NCBI GenBank assembly: GCA_023376005.1
Contig: CM042145.1
Span: 92,227,250-92,291,249, forward strand
Direction: 5' to 3'
Origin: Doryteuthis pealeii
Taxonomy: Eukaryota > Mollusca > Cephalopoda > Myopsida > Loliginidae
Length of the DNA: 64,000 bases
The notes beneath the pieces were generated by a model. It had not been told where the DNA came from, did not search any database, and saw only the letters and a list, made by a program, of their open reading frames with translations. A program made the position numbers and the translations under genes. Shown in pieces: positions 1-13,020 of this stretch. Positions within the stretch are counted from its first letter, which is position 1, and every line of letters starts with the position of its first letter.

Positions 1-448
1 AAAAAAAAAAAAAAAAAAAAAAAAGGTTCAGCTTTGGGTTATCATTACAGGTAACATTGAGGAACTGTTATATACCCTACCTATGAACATTAATGGGTAT
101 GTCCTAATCCTCATAAATACGGGAGTATTATGCTGACTGAGTAGTCTTATACCACTAGCAGTGGTTTACCTTCTTTATGTCACTGGCAAGTATTGTATTT
201 TGTTAATGATGTAAAAATTCCATTTCATTTCCAACCTCCGTTTGGTTATTTCTCATTTAATAACTTTTGTTAGGTTACAAAAGGAATGAGAAAAGTTATG
301 TTAAATGTGCCAGGATTTAGCCCATATATCAAAACTTTTCTCGTTCCCCAATGATACCTGCATCAGAAAAATTAAGTCTAAAAAGAAAAAGAAAAAAAAA
401 GTTCAGTTTTGGGTTATCCTTACCACGCTTTTAACTGGTCTATACTGA

Positions 449-738
449 TGTGGATGGTATAATGGTTACTGTCGTAGGAAATGAACATGGTGAGACAAGT
501 TCAAATCCTGGACGAGGCGGTTTGCATTTCACATAGCGCTAATACCCTCGGGAAAGGTATGAATCCAATTATAGTTTGTCTAGCTATGGGTAAATAGTAG
601 TGCAGACTGGGCTTTTTAACCATGGCTAGGCAACCATTCTAGGACAAGGAAAACTCTGAATTCAAACCTGTTAAACTCTGCCTAAAAAATTGACCTTGTG
701 TCACATCCTGCTCGTGCGGAGGGGTTGGTAAATATGTA
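449..738 (+). repeat. SINE-A (tRNA-Gln-like head)
   Basis: Head with an A-box-like TGGTATAATGGTTA and B-box-like GTTCAAATCC, then a body with the recurrent words CGGGAAAGGTATGAATCC, GGTAAATAGTAG and AGAAGGAAAACTCTGAATTC, closing GGGGTTGGTAAATAT. Nearly full-length (about 290 bp). Lies in AP3M intron 8, antisense to the gene. Confidence 0.8.
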
Positions 739-821
739 CATTCTGGGTACTTATTATTATGAAAAAGCTGGGCTCTCGCTCTAGTGGAGTAAGTAATTCT
801 TCTAGCATGCCAGTCTGCTAG

Positions 822-955
822 ATATTGATGGCACCCTAAGTCGGTATCAGCCAGACAGCGAGGGAGTCTATTCCCTTTTCACTAGTGCTAGACCAAGGAG
901 ATCATTTTTGGTGTCTGAGGCCAAGCGCCACACCTACCATCAGCTCCTCAAGCTA
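822..955 (-). repeat. SINE-B fragment (3' part)
   Basis: Carries the body words CGGTATCAGCCAGACAGCGA and ACTAGTGCTAGACCAAGGAG shared with the full copies at 30679 and 42717. The tRNA-like head is missing. Confidence 0.7.
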
Positions 956-1111
956 CACAATCCTCTAGATATTCAACTATCCATATCAGCTTCAAGTTTT
1001 ACAACCAAATCCAAGCAGGCTGACATTTGCTTGGTTAAATTTAACAGCATAGCAACTAGGGTTATTTCATGCCTAGAGGTTAGAGAATTGTATTCTTTGT
1101 ATACTATTTCT

Positions 1112-1408
1112 CTGAATTTTTGAGTTGAGGCTTGATAATTAGTATCATTTGGATTATTCGGACTATTGTCCTCATCTTTATTGCTATCTGTACAACATTT
1201 CAGCCGATATGCCCTCTGGATACCCCCGTGGATTGAATAAAGCGTTGGGTTCAAAGTTCCGTGATGGCTCCCAATTATGAAAAGAAGGTCCCTGAGTTCA
1301 AGAAGGCTCCCGAGTCTGACAAGAAATACCAGAAGAAGGCCAGAGTGCATATCGACCAAAACGTTGTAAAGATGAGGACAATAGTTCGAATAATCAAAAT
1401 AATATTAT
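1112..1408. repeat. Two SINE-C fragments head to head
   Basis: 1112-1216 reads as minus-strand SINE-C (ends GAGTTGAGGCTTGATAATT; GACTATTGTCCTCATCTTTA). From 1217 the same family runs on plus (GAAGAAGGCCAGAGTGCAT, AAGATGAGGACAATAGTTCG). Together they make an imperfect fold-back. Confidence 0.65.
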
Positions 1409-1747
1409 GTATTCATATATGCAGATACAGTTTAGTATCATATCCAGCACACCCCTTTTGGGGGGTTTCTTATCCCTCTGTAGGAGATAATGTATTCTAA
1501 GTCCTGCGAACAGTTATTTAATGCCAAAGCCATCCTTGTAGAAGATCAGTACTAGTACTATTTAACCAATAGCTAGGGGGAGGATGAGTTCATAGATTTT
1601 TTTAAGGGAATTAGTCTGAAAGTGAATGTAATAGCACGACTGGAGTTCAAACTTGCTTACTACGATGTTGCAGCCCAGCATGTTAGCCACAACACCAAAG
1701 AGACACACCCCCCCCCCAAACTACATAAGTAGAATTATTTGGCAGTC

Positions 1748-2002
1748 ACTATTTAGCTCTACAGTAGAGCATACACTTAGGAACCACAAGGTTCCAGGTT
1801 TGATGCCAATCCTCACAAATTCAACACATGATTAGCACAGCTTAAATCAGTGTGGTAAAGTGGGGAGCTGATGGTAGATGTGCGGCTCCATCTCAGACAC
1901 ACAAAAAAAAAATTCTCCCTGGTCTAGTACTAGTGAAAAAAGGATAGACTCTCACTGTCTGGATGATACCGACAATAGGGCGCTCTGCCTACTTTACTTT
2001 TA
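1748..2002 (+). repeat. SINE-B, nearly full-length
   Basis: tRNA-like head (TTTAGCTCTACAGTAGAGCA; AGGTTTGATGCC in the B-box place), the body with GGAGCTGATGGTAG and CTAGTACTAGTG, and a short ACTTTACTTTTAC tail. Diverged. Confidence 0.65.
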
Positions 2003-2557
2003 CTACTATGTTGTTGTTTTTGTTATGGCAGCATTCACCAGGGGTGGGTTGAGCCAGCTCCATCCATTCAAAGATGGAGTGTCATAGGAATAGGAAGTAC
2101 ACAAGCGGTCCCCAAAACCCCACATGCAGACACTCTAGTCGCAGATTATCCAGCAGACACAGGGATGAGAGGACCAAAAGTAACCACAGGTAGTACTGGG
2201 TTACATAGTAGTACTAGCTGGTTCATAGTCAGATCATTGGCGGCTAAACAAGTAAACCCACATTACTATTGTGATATTACAAAAGAAAAAAAAAAAGAAA
2301 AAAAAAAGCTGTTACAGTGAGGAGCTTAAAGAATAATAAGAACAAAAAGAATGCTAATTTCATAACATGGAATCTGCATAATCGGTGCAGAACCAATAGT
2401 TATAGATTAGATATCCTTCTTGGATTAAAAAAAAAAAATCAGAAAAATAAAAAGAATAAATAATAATAAAGCCTAAATGTGCAGTGCAATATGCAAATAA
2501 GTACACACAGAATTGCAATGCATATAAATGTTAAAGAAATCCAAATGATTCACTCAC

Positions 2558-2631
2558 TTTTGGGCTCCTATGTGGTAGGATATCAATCGGAAATTCCCAT
2601 CAGGAGGCACAAAAGATAACACCCGTTCACT
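2558..2631 (-). CDS. AP3M1: AP3M coding exon 8
   Basis: 74 nt encoding SERVLSFVPPDGNFRLISYH then IGAQ. Acceptor ACACAG, donor GTGAGTG. It matches the SERVLSF-PPDGNFRLISYR block of AP-3 mu. It ends two bases into a codon; the next exon is not in the window, so intron 8 is at least 2557 bp. Confidence 0.94.
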
Positions 2632-3808
2632 CTGTGTAGAAAAAAAAAAACAACAGTTTATATCAACATCTCAACATGAATTAAAAAAGTAAACATTGTT
2701 ATATTTTACATGATTACATTCACCAATAAAAGCTATGCAATATAAGTTTCTTTTGCTTTTGCAATTAAAAAAATGATTTAAATGTAATAATAACCCATTT
2801 CACAACATGGTAACATCCTGTGACCAGCTCACTCACTAGATCTATCCCCTTGGAAATACCTGAAGGTTCAAGTCTTTGAACACAAGCCACAGACAACCGA
2901 TGAACTAAAATATGTCATGAAATTGCAGCAATGACTAGGCAAGCACTGCAAAACTCCAGGGTGAGGTTTAAGGAGTATATTACTTATGAGGGGGGAAAGC
3001 ATTTGGATGATATAATCTTTAAAACAAAGTGATGACAATAACAAAACAAAATGGCAGATATTTTTCTTCTTCAGAGTAAAATTAAATTTTGAATAGGATC
3101 TATGCTACCATTTTTATTTGTGTTCAAGAAGTCTAGGAAAAGGTTGGTTGAATTTTACAGCATGTCAACCCTTGTTGGGTCATTTTATGCTGAAGGCATT
3201 TGTTTTATTCATTCTTTATAGGTACACAATTATTTTTTTCACTCAATTATTATTTTTCACTCAATTTTTTTTCACTCAATTTTTTTTCACTCAATTATTA
3301 TTTTTCACTCAATTATTTTTACACACATTTTGTTCTATTTAACCCATAGATGGGACCCTAACAGGTAATACTACTCTATAGGAAAAGGAAAACACTGAAT
3401 TCAAATTAGGCCTTTTAAATATACCCTTGGGAAAGGTATGAATCCAACTATTCTCCCTCTAGCTATGGGATGATATGTTAGTTTATCTTATTTGAGTTAA
3501 AATAGACATGATCTATAAAAACAAAAAAAAACAATATGTCTTGAAATTTCAGTTCAATAAATACCAATATTTTTCAACAAAAATATATTTACAAAAAATA
3601 AAATATCACAATAAATCCCTTAGCACAAAAGTTTTAAACCTGATTCCTATTAAATTCTGAAATCCAGTGCTACCCAGCAACTCCTGCAATACTACCATTG
3701 CCAAAATGCATTGGTTCCTTACTTTTCCTTTGGATCACAGTGGCAGTATGGAGAGGGGGATTTGCTGCTTGGACAACAGTCATCCATCATATGAACCCGC
3801 CCAGGCTA

Positions 3809-3853
<45 letters not shown>

Positions 3854-6800
3854 TTTGGACACTACTCCATCGTGTCTCGTAGATGGAAGGATGCCAACAA
3901 TAACAACAACAAAATAATAATATTGAAATTGATCAAAATCAAAAGAATTGTTAAACTTACTTCCCATCTCTTGAAACGTACACATGGATGAAAGCTGACA
4001 TCATCCAGCAGTCGGGGGTTCATAAATGACAGTGTCAAGTCAGGCATACCACTCAATTTAATCAAACAATCAATCTGTCAATTAGAAAAATTTAAATATC
4101 AAGTTTAATTTTTCATCAATGAAAACAATAATTATACAAGGTGGCCTTTCATTTATCAAATTTTAGGGAGAGGGGTCAATAATCCCCCCCCCACCTCATG
4201 AAAATAAGATAATCAGTCAGTTGGTTTTTTGTTTTACAGCATATCTACTCTTATCAAGTAGCTATTTAATGCTGAATCAAGTCGTTTTGATATCAGGTTT
4301 CTTACAGTACTTGCTGTTTCTTAAATGGTCACTCATCTAAATATTGAACAGGCTCATGGCTGCTTAACTTTGGTGAGCTAGTGGGAACCAGTGTTTTTAA
4401 CATAACTTGACCATAAGTAAAATAAGACTTTTCAAATATATGTAACCTGCTAAATTTTACGAGGACAAAATAAAATAAAAGGGAATATCTTTAGGACCCA
4501 ATATTTATTTTCAAAGGTGTCAGAACTTGTTTTTATGCTTTTTGTTGTTTTCAAATTTTTTACTCGTTTTTAACTAAATCATTAAACTAAAAACAAACTT
4601 TATGCGAATAAAAAAAAATTTAGTGATGAATTTATGGAAAAAAAAAAGGACTTAATTTTTTAAATTCTTTTTGAATCAATTTTATTTTTTGATATTTTAA
4701 TCCCTCAATTTAATCAGACAATCACTCTGTCAATTAGAAAATGTAAATATCAAGATGAATTTTTTATGAAAGGAAAAGAATAATTATACAGGGCGGCCCA
4801 TAAAAAGACTGACACATAAGAAAAATTTACTCAGTCTTTTGAGTCATGAAATATAGCCCAAGGAAATATATTTTTAGCTGGCATTATTTAGATTTTTCAG
4901 ACTGTTGTTCTCATCCTTATTATTATATCCACAACATTTTGGCTGTTGTGTCCTCTGGCCTTCTTCAGTTGTTTCTTGTTGAGCCTTCATGGAACTTCAA
5001 ACTGAACCTTTTATTCAATCCACTGGGGTAGACTGTTCTCATTCCATTAACCACAACCAAGTACAAGTGTTAAGCTATGTTAAGTATTCAATGTTATTAT
5101 CACCCATGATCAGGATTGAACCTGCAACCTAGAGATGATTGTCACTTAGAACTGTATTAATTCAACCCTTATATCTATTGCACCATGTATCCAACTGGAC
5201 AACAGTCCGAAAAATCTAAATAAACAAATTATCATGCCTCATCTCAAAAATTCAGACAAATTATATTTTTAGCTATTTAGAAAAAATGATATCTTGTATA
5301 TTGCCCCTGTAGGCGTTATTTTCTGATTTGCCTGGGGAGTTGTCTGCCCGTTTGGTTTCACTGGTTCCCGCTAGGGGCCTTTGATATTTAAGCGGCTGAT
5401 TTGAACATCTCTCTCTCTTTTTTTCTGGTTGCTCGACCTACGAGACACTATGGGTTAGACTCTGGTCTACCCCCTTCTCGTTGGGGCTTCGGCCCTCAAC
5501 GCCGGACTAATCACTGTAAGTGATTTATACAGCATGGACTATTCTTAGTCTCTTGTCTGTGTTTTTATGTTTTTCCCTTTTACTTATGTATGTATGTTTA
5601 TGTACACCTCTATGTATTATGTACCCTGTTTATTCTGTGCTGTATATAAAATGTTTTGTCTATCAACCTTTGTCGGAGTTTTATCTTCAAGTATTATCAC
5701 TTTAACCTTACAACTGGTGACCCCGACGTGATGAAAACGTTTTGTGAAGGTTTTGTTTTGCATTTGGAACTTTAATCCTTACACCCCCATTTTCACAAAT
5801 ACAAAGATGCACTTTAATTCGAACAGTTTGTATGACTTTGCTCAAGGTTTCTGGGATCAATCCTCTTATCTTTGCACAAATATTATTTTAGTGCTGTTGC
5901 AATTTGCATTCTGACTGAATAGTAGAAGGTAGAATATTACTATTTTGAAAAGAAGATAATGAAAATAAAGAACTTACATAGCCTTGGACTTCAGCGAATA
6001 CTGTAGCCCCAGATTTATCAAGAATTGCATCAATTTCCTCAATAACATCAAAGTAAGCCTCATTGTTTGTGTACTTCACGCCCGTCCTTCTCCAGGGAAT
6101 GTTAGACAACTGGCCTGTTGGCAGTATTCCACTGACACTGTTCAAATTAATAGATAAAAACATTAGATTAACTACATTTGAAAAGAAATATAATACGAAT
6201 ATATGATTAAAACAAAATATACACAATTTAGTATTTCTTTTTTTAAATTTTACAAAGAAAATATTTTAATTATCTTTTAGAATGAATATACAAAGAAAAG
6301 GTTAAATCAAACTATTTTGTTGTATATATAAATACAATTGCATGTTATTAGTATGTAGATATGGTCAACAGTATTACTAATGTAAAACAATTTTTTTAAT
6401 AATTGAGGTTTAAATAATTAAAATCATGGAGAATGTGATGTAAATAACTAAGGGAATTGACTAGTAGTAAAATAATTTCAGTTACAGACAGAAAAACACA
6501 CAATCTCCATTATAATAAGATATATGATTATAACAAAACACACAATTTAATATTTTTTTTTTTAAATTTTACAAAGAAAATATTTGAATTATCTTTTAGA
6601 ATGGTTACACAAAAAAAAGTTTCCAACTTAAATTATGAATTCTTAAATTGAAATTGTTTTTCACACGTCCAACACCAAGCAGAATATTTTCAAGTCAAAC
6701 ACCACTGGGATGCAAAAAGCACAGGCGAGAATCACAATGTTTCATACAATAGTTGCACAAGCGACTATTCGGCTGATGAAATAGAAAATCCGTCTGTATA

Positions 6801-9800
6801 TATAGAGCCCAGAAACATTGGTAATTTTGCTATGCGGATCATTTGCATAAGCAAATTCTAAGCACTGCTCAGACAACCATTGCAACCAAATTTTTGTAAG
6901 CAGTTCACACTGGCCATCCTCTCCTGTATACGCAATACACCAAGCACTGCCTTTTTGAGCAACAGGAATGTGCAGCCTCATCAAAGATGGCCGGCAGTTC
7001 ATCCTGCCTTTCACTTCTTGTTGGAATATTTTTTGGATATAGTTATTTACTAAGCTTAGCTTAGATGTGGCACAAGGCCAGAAGTATGGGGCACCAGTTA
7101 GAATCGAACTCACTAACAATGGTCTGCAAATACTAGCTTACTAACCATTACACCAAGTTAGGTGCCCATATTTTTTGGATATAAGCCATGCTGTGGTCCA
7201 CCACTTAAATTTATAGACTAAGCAAGGTTATGTGGTTTAAACCTCAGCCAATCAACAGCCCGAATACGTGGTTGGTTAACTACTTAATCGGCTGATATTG
7301 ACAAATGTCCATTTGCACTCATTACAAAGGATCTGCAAGATTGAGGAACACTAAGGAGCAACCAAAGGATTCTTCACTAAGGATCGCACTCTGCTTAACA
7401 CAAAGGATCTCCACTGGACAGCGCTCTTGCTTAAAGCCTAAAGGATGGCCACAAAAATCGTAATACTCTGCTACATGAATAGATTCATATTAACTTTATT
7501 GTAGCACAATGTTAGAATATTGATTGATTTTAAAGGTATGTCAACCAGTCTAGAGTTATTTCATGTCTACAGGTTAGGGAAACATGTTCATTGTACCTTC
7601 ATATTTACACTTTTTTAATAGTTGTTTCCTAAGATTTGTATTTTATTTAAATATGTTTTTTTTATATATATATATACTTATGTACTTACCCGGTAGATTT
7701 ACCAGTGACAGTGTCTGTAATGGTTCTCAGTAAATTTGGAGGTTTAATCAACTCCTTGAGAACATTGGATTCTACTGCCAATGGGAAACCATTGTCCAGC
7801 ATTTCATCAAGAAGCTACAAAAAGAAAAAAAAAATAATAATTCATGAGCACAAAGAATGAATACAATAAAGATATCAACATATATACTATGGTCTACTCT
7901 ATAAAAAATACATCCATGGCCAGGGATATACTAAGTATTAGAGTTAGGCAGTTTGGCAATTTCAGTTTCGGCAATGATTTCAGTTATTTTTTCTTTGATA
8001 CTTTAGTTTCGGTTCGGTTTCGGTTTTTAATTTAATATTTTTCTTTCTAAGGAAACCATTCATGGTTAAATCGAACTTAACGGACTTAAATTCCACCATC
8101 GTATGTCACCCTCCCGAAAGAAAAAAAATACCAAAAATCAGGGAATTAATTGAATTTAATGAACATTTCAGTGTTGATATATTAATGAATAAAAGATATA
8201 ATGCACCAGTAATTTTATTTAAAACTTTTACCTTTTTTCAGGTCAGTTAACTTTATACCAATATTTTGAGAATTTGTGTTACACCTCAAAGATATGTGGT
8301 TCAAAGTTAACTGACCTGAAAAAATGTAAAAGTTTTTAAATAAAATAACTGGTGCATTATATCTTTTATTCATTAATATATCAACACTGAAAATTTCATT
8401 AAATTCGGATAATTCCCTGATTTTTAGTATTTTTCTCTTTCAGCATTTACAACAAAAAGTTGGGTTTTTTTTTAAACATTTAACTTTGATAATTGAAACA
8501 AATAGATTTCGGACATCATGTCATATTTACTTTTTTTTTTTTTCATTTAAAAAACATTGTAAGCTAAAATACAAAATAGATTTCTGAAGTGCCATATCTG
8601 TCATACTTTCTTTTTTTTTTTGTAAACAAATAGATTTCACATTTATTTCCTAAAAATAGTCAATTAAATGTTTTTATCATATTTCTGTTCAATCTTTTCC
8701 TCTTACAATAGTACAAATCCAAATGTTGATAGAATTTAATTTTATCAAAATCTGAAAGTCTTTTTTAAGTTTTTCCTTGATCAGAGTGGACCTGGGAATA
8801 ATGGTAATGAAGAAATACTCCACACTCCCCAGAACTGAGCCTCACCATCAGATGCAATTTAGTGCCATACTCAGGAGACACATTTTTCTGCAAGGAGATA
8901 CATCAACATATACAATGCTCCAGAAGCGGAGCCTCACTTCCAGATGCAGTTTAGTGTCATACTCAGGACAGCCCTTTTTTGGAGGGTGAGGGTCTTATTT
9001 CTCTGCACAGGATACAGTCAGTGCCAACTGAGCACTTAAATTTTAAAGATCCAGTCTCAACACTTTTTGATCACACCTTGTATTTAAACATCAGTAACTT
9101 CTTTTGTATTTATCAAATTTATCATTAAATACTCAAAATAATTGCAAATGTAACAGTGTTGGACTGTATTTGGTATAAGACATAAACAGAATCACCACTT
9201 CTCTATATATAGACCTTAGCAGCAGCAACTTCCAGTAAAAAGTAACCAATAAACAGACAGGACAAAAAAGCATTTAAGATCATTCACTGTCTGGATATCA
9301 TTCACTAGAAATATCAAGGAAATACTGCTGATCTCTCTCGACTGGAGGATTACTACAGACTTGGATTAACCGGGATTCAACAATGGCTACGAGAATCTCA
9401 ACAGATGAATTTTAAAATAGCCATAGGATTTCCTCAGATACAGATACTACACTCTGACTCTAGACAAGATTTAAAATTTGAATCAATTTGAATTGCAATG
9501 AATATGAGATATTTAAAGCAATTACTCAAAATAATTGCAAATATTATATGTAACAGTGTTGGACTATATTTGATATAAGTCATAAACAGAATCACTACTT
9601 CTATATATATAACCTTACCAGCAGTAATGGGAAGCATCAGCAGCAACTTCCAGTAAAAAGTAGCCAATAAACAGACAGGACAAAAAGCAAACTATCTGAT
9701 ATCATTCACTAGAATATCAACAACCAAGGAAAGACAACTGATCTTTCTTAATTGGAGGCTTACTACAGACTTGGATTAACCGTGTTTCAACAATGGCTAT

Positions 9801-11394
9801 GAGAACCCACTATACTCTAACCCTAGGAAGGATTTAAAATTTGAATCAATTTGAATAGCAATGAATTTGAGATATTTAAAGCAATAAGTAATTATACTTA
9901 CTTCATAGACGATCACATAATGCTCTTTAATGGTTGACTCCGTGCACTCGGCAAAATAATCTTCAAATGTATCAAAGACGCGGTGCAAGAACTCAACCAC
10001 AAAGAGAGGCGAGACTGAAAATAGAGACAAAAGAAAAAAAATGGTTATTATACACTATACACAAACATATTGTACAAACAATATGAACAAAGAAATATAA
10101 ATTCACAAATAAATTACTCTAAAGTCAAATTTAATTATCTATAAAGATTTTTCATTTCCAAAATTTTAATATTCTATCTTCTAGTATGCTGCATGAATAA
10201 AGAAGTAAGGTCAATTTCTAAGCGGAGCTATATCAGCCTCTAGAGCTGGCAATCTGGGTTCGAATCCTGCTGCGACCGTGAAAAAAGAACTCTCATACCT
10301 GGATCGTCCAAGCGCTTGCCAGTGTACCCAGCTGGAAACGGGTAATTAGCCCTTCTCAGGGTCACAGCACATGTGACAGCAGTGCTAGAAACCAGAGAAA
10401 CCTAAGACGTACTAAAACGAACAGCAGGTGGACATCCAAGAGTCTGATCTGATGTACCCCCCCCCCAAGACTGTCAGGGGTAAAGGGCCGAAACACTTGC
10501 CTAAAGGGAATCTCTCCTCTTCCTTGGAGAACCACCTGCTGTTACGCTCTCCCCAAGTTTTTCCACAAATATTCCTATCGAATACAATTAATTTGCACAC
10601 ACTTGTATGGGTTCAAGTATTCCTATCTAATATATATTTTTTTTTTTTATTTATAAAACTTTTTTTATATCATAAATAGTATGTACATGCATGTTTTCTG
10701 TTAGTGCTTTTTTTTCCTTACAATCTCAAAAATATGAATGCAGTCAAATATCTAAAATCATTTTTCACGATACAAAAAAAACATAAACAATGCAAAACAA
10801 GTCTAGTTGAAGAAAAACTCTGAATTCAAACTTGTTAAATTCCACTTAAGAAATTGACCATGTATCACATCTTACTTGTGCAAAGGGGTTGGTAAATATA
10901 TATAAATATATAAATATACCTTCAGTTGTGACAACAGCAACAAAATAAAGTTGATTTCTATAAATGTTAATGAGGTAATGATGCGGTGTTGCAATAACAG
11001 GAGGGATATCATCTAGGGAACCACTCTGTAAATAAATAAACAAACAATATTAAATACAACTAGAAAAAAAAAAGAAAAAAAAAACGCACTCCAGGCATTG
11101 TAAAAATTAATTTTTGAAAGATATTGCCTGAAGTAGGTGGGAGTTAAAAATTCAATGTCAGAGGGTTTGTATCATAAGTAAGCAAAATCAAATTTATGAA
11201 AAGAGTAAAAAAAAATAAATCTTTAAATGAAACAATTCGAAATGGAAATTGTCACCCTCAAATAAAATGTTGCATGCATCTATTAATTATTTTGAATATT
11301 TTGCACATAAATTTTACACAAAATCATAGGTATTTACTTAATTGTAAACATTTTAGTTAACTTCTTAACTTACTAATAAAAAAGAGTAAAAAAC

Positions 11395-11440
<46 letters not shown>

Positions 11441-12946
11441 TTCATCATCAAACTCACCCTTCCCTGTACTTCAAAAAAGTAATCACATATTGATTTATGT
11501 ATGACACTCTTCCAATGTTTTTCCATAAAAACATCTCTGAAAAAGAAAAGAAAATAAGAGAAAGTAACTTTAGTGATGTTGAAAATTATATAGTTCAGTA
11601 CAAGAAAGAAAGAAAGTATTTTTTTTTAATTAAATAAAAAGGATCTTGAATAATAATCAAAAAATAAAAATATTGATAGATTTACAATTGATCAATTTAT
11701 TTTAATAGCAAGTCAACCTGTCTCAGGTTATTTATGTCAAGAGGTTTAAGAATTGGATTCATTGTACATTTATATTTACATTTTTTGTGCAGTTGTTTCT
11801 TCAGGTTTTTTGTAGTTATATGATATCAAGTATTTCTTTTTAATATTAATATTTTGCACACATTTGTATGATATCATGTAAGTAAAGTAAAGTAGTCAGC
11901 GGCATAAAGTCGTATCAGCCATTTAGCGAGGGAGGCTATCCCCTTTTCACTTGCGCTAGACCAAGGAGATTATTTTAGCATCTGAGGTGGAGCACCACAC
12001 CTACCATCAGCTCCCTGTGCTACTCATACGCTGAGTTGGCGAGGACCGGTATCGAACTAGGAACCTTGTGGTTTCTAGCCGAACGCTCTACCGACTGAGC
12101 TAACCCGGCCTATGATATCATGTATTCCTATCTAATACTAATAATTATATGGTTTCAAGTAACTATTTCTATTTAATAACAGTCATTTGTTTGCATACAG
12201 TTATATGGTCTCAAGTAACTAATAAGTAATTAAGTAGGCGGAGTGGCCTATTGTTGGTATCAGCCAGACAGCGAGGAGTCTATCCCCTTTTTACTAGCAC
12301 TAGACCAGGGAGATTGTTATGCATCTGAGAATAAGAATCATTAATAAATAATTATAGCTTCAAGTAACTATTCTTAATACAAATAATTTACAGTTATATA
12401 ACATCAAGTATTCCTATCAAACACAAATAATTTTCAAACAGATCTATTTGATCCATAGATGGGACCCTAACAGGTACTACCACTCCGGGTCAGAGTGGAT
12501 CCTGGAGTAATGGCAATGAAGGGGTACTCTACACTCCCCAGAAGTTGAGTCTCACCATCACATGCAGTTTAGTGTCATGCCTAGTTCACCCCTATTTTTT
12601 TGAGGAGAGAGGGGTCTTATTTTCCTGAAGGGGACACAGTCAGTGTATTCTAAGCCCCGGCAGGGCAGTGATAGAGATTCAGAATAAGCAACTATACACG
12701 TACCTAAATTTTTGGAATTTTGAATTCCAATTTTGGAAACACCCAACTCTAATTTTTTTTCTTTTCACAAAAATTATTTTGGATTATTTTTTAAGTAGTA
12801 GAGATTTTGATTATCCAAAAATATATTTTGAAAAGCATAGAAGGGGAAGGGGCATATTCAAAATCTATACATATATAAAGGGCAGTTTGTGTATATGTAC
12901 TTATGTATGTATGTCCGGATGATACTATGAAAATAAAACGACAAAG

Positions 12947-13020
<74 letters not shown>

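Noticed and set aside
908..1500. Overlapping open frames on both strands near the window start
   Set aside because: They lie inside SINE-B and SINE-C sequence and encode nothing conserved.
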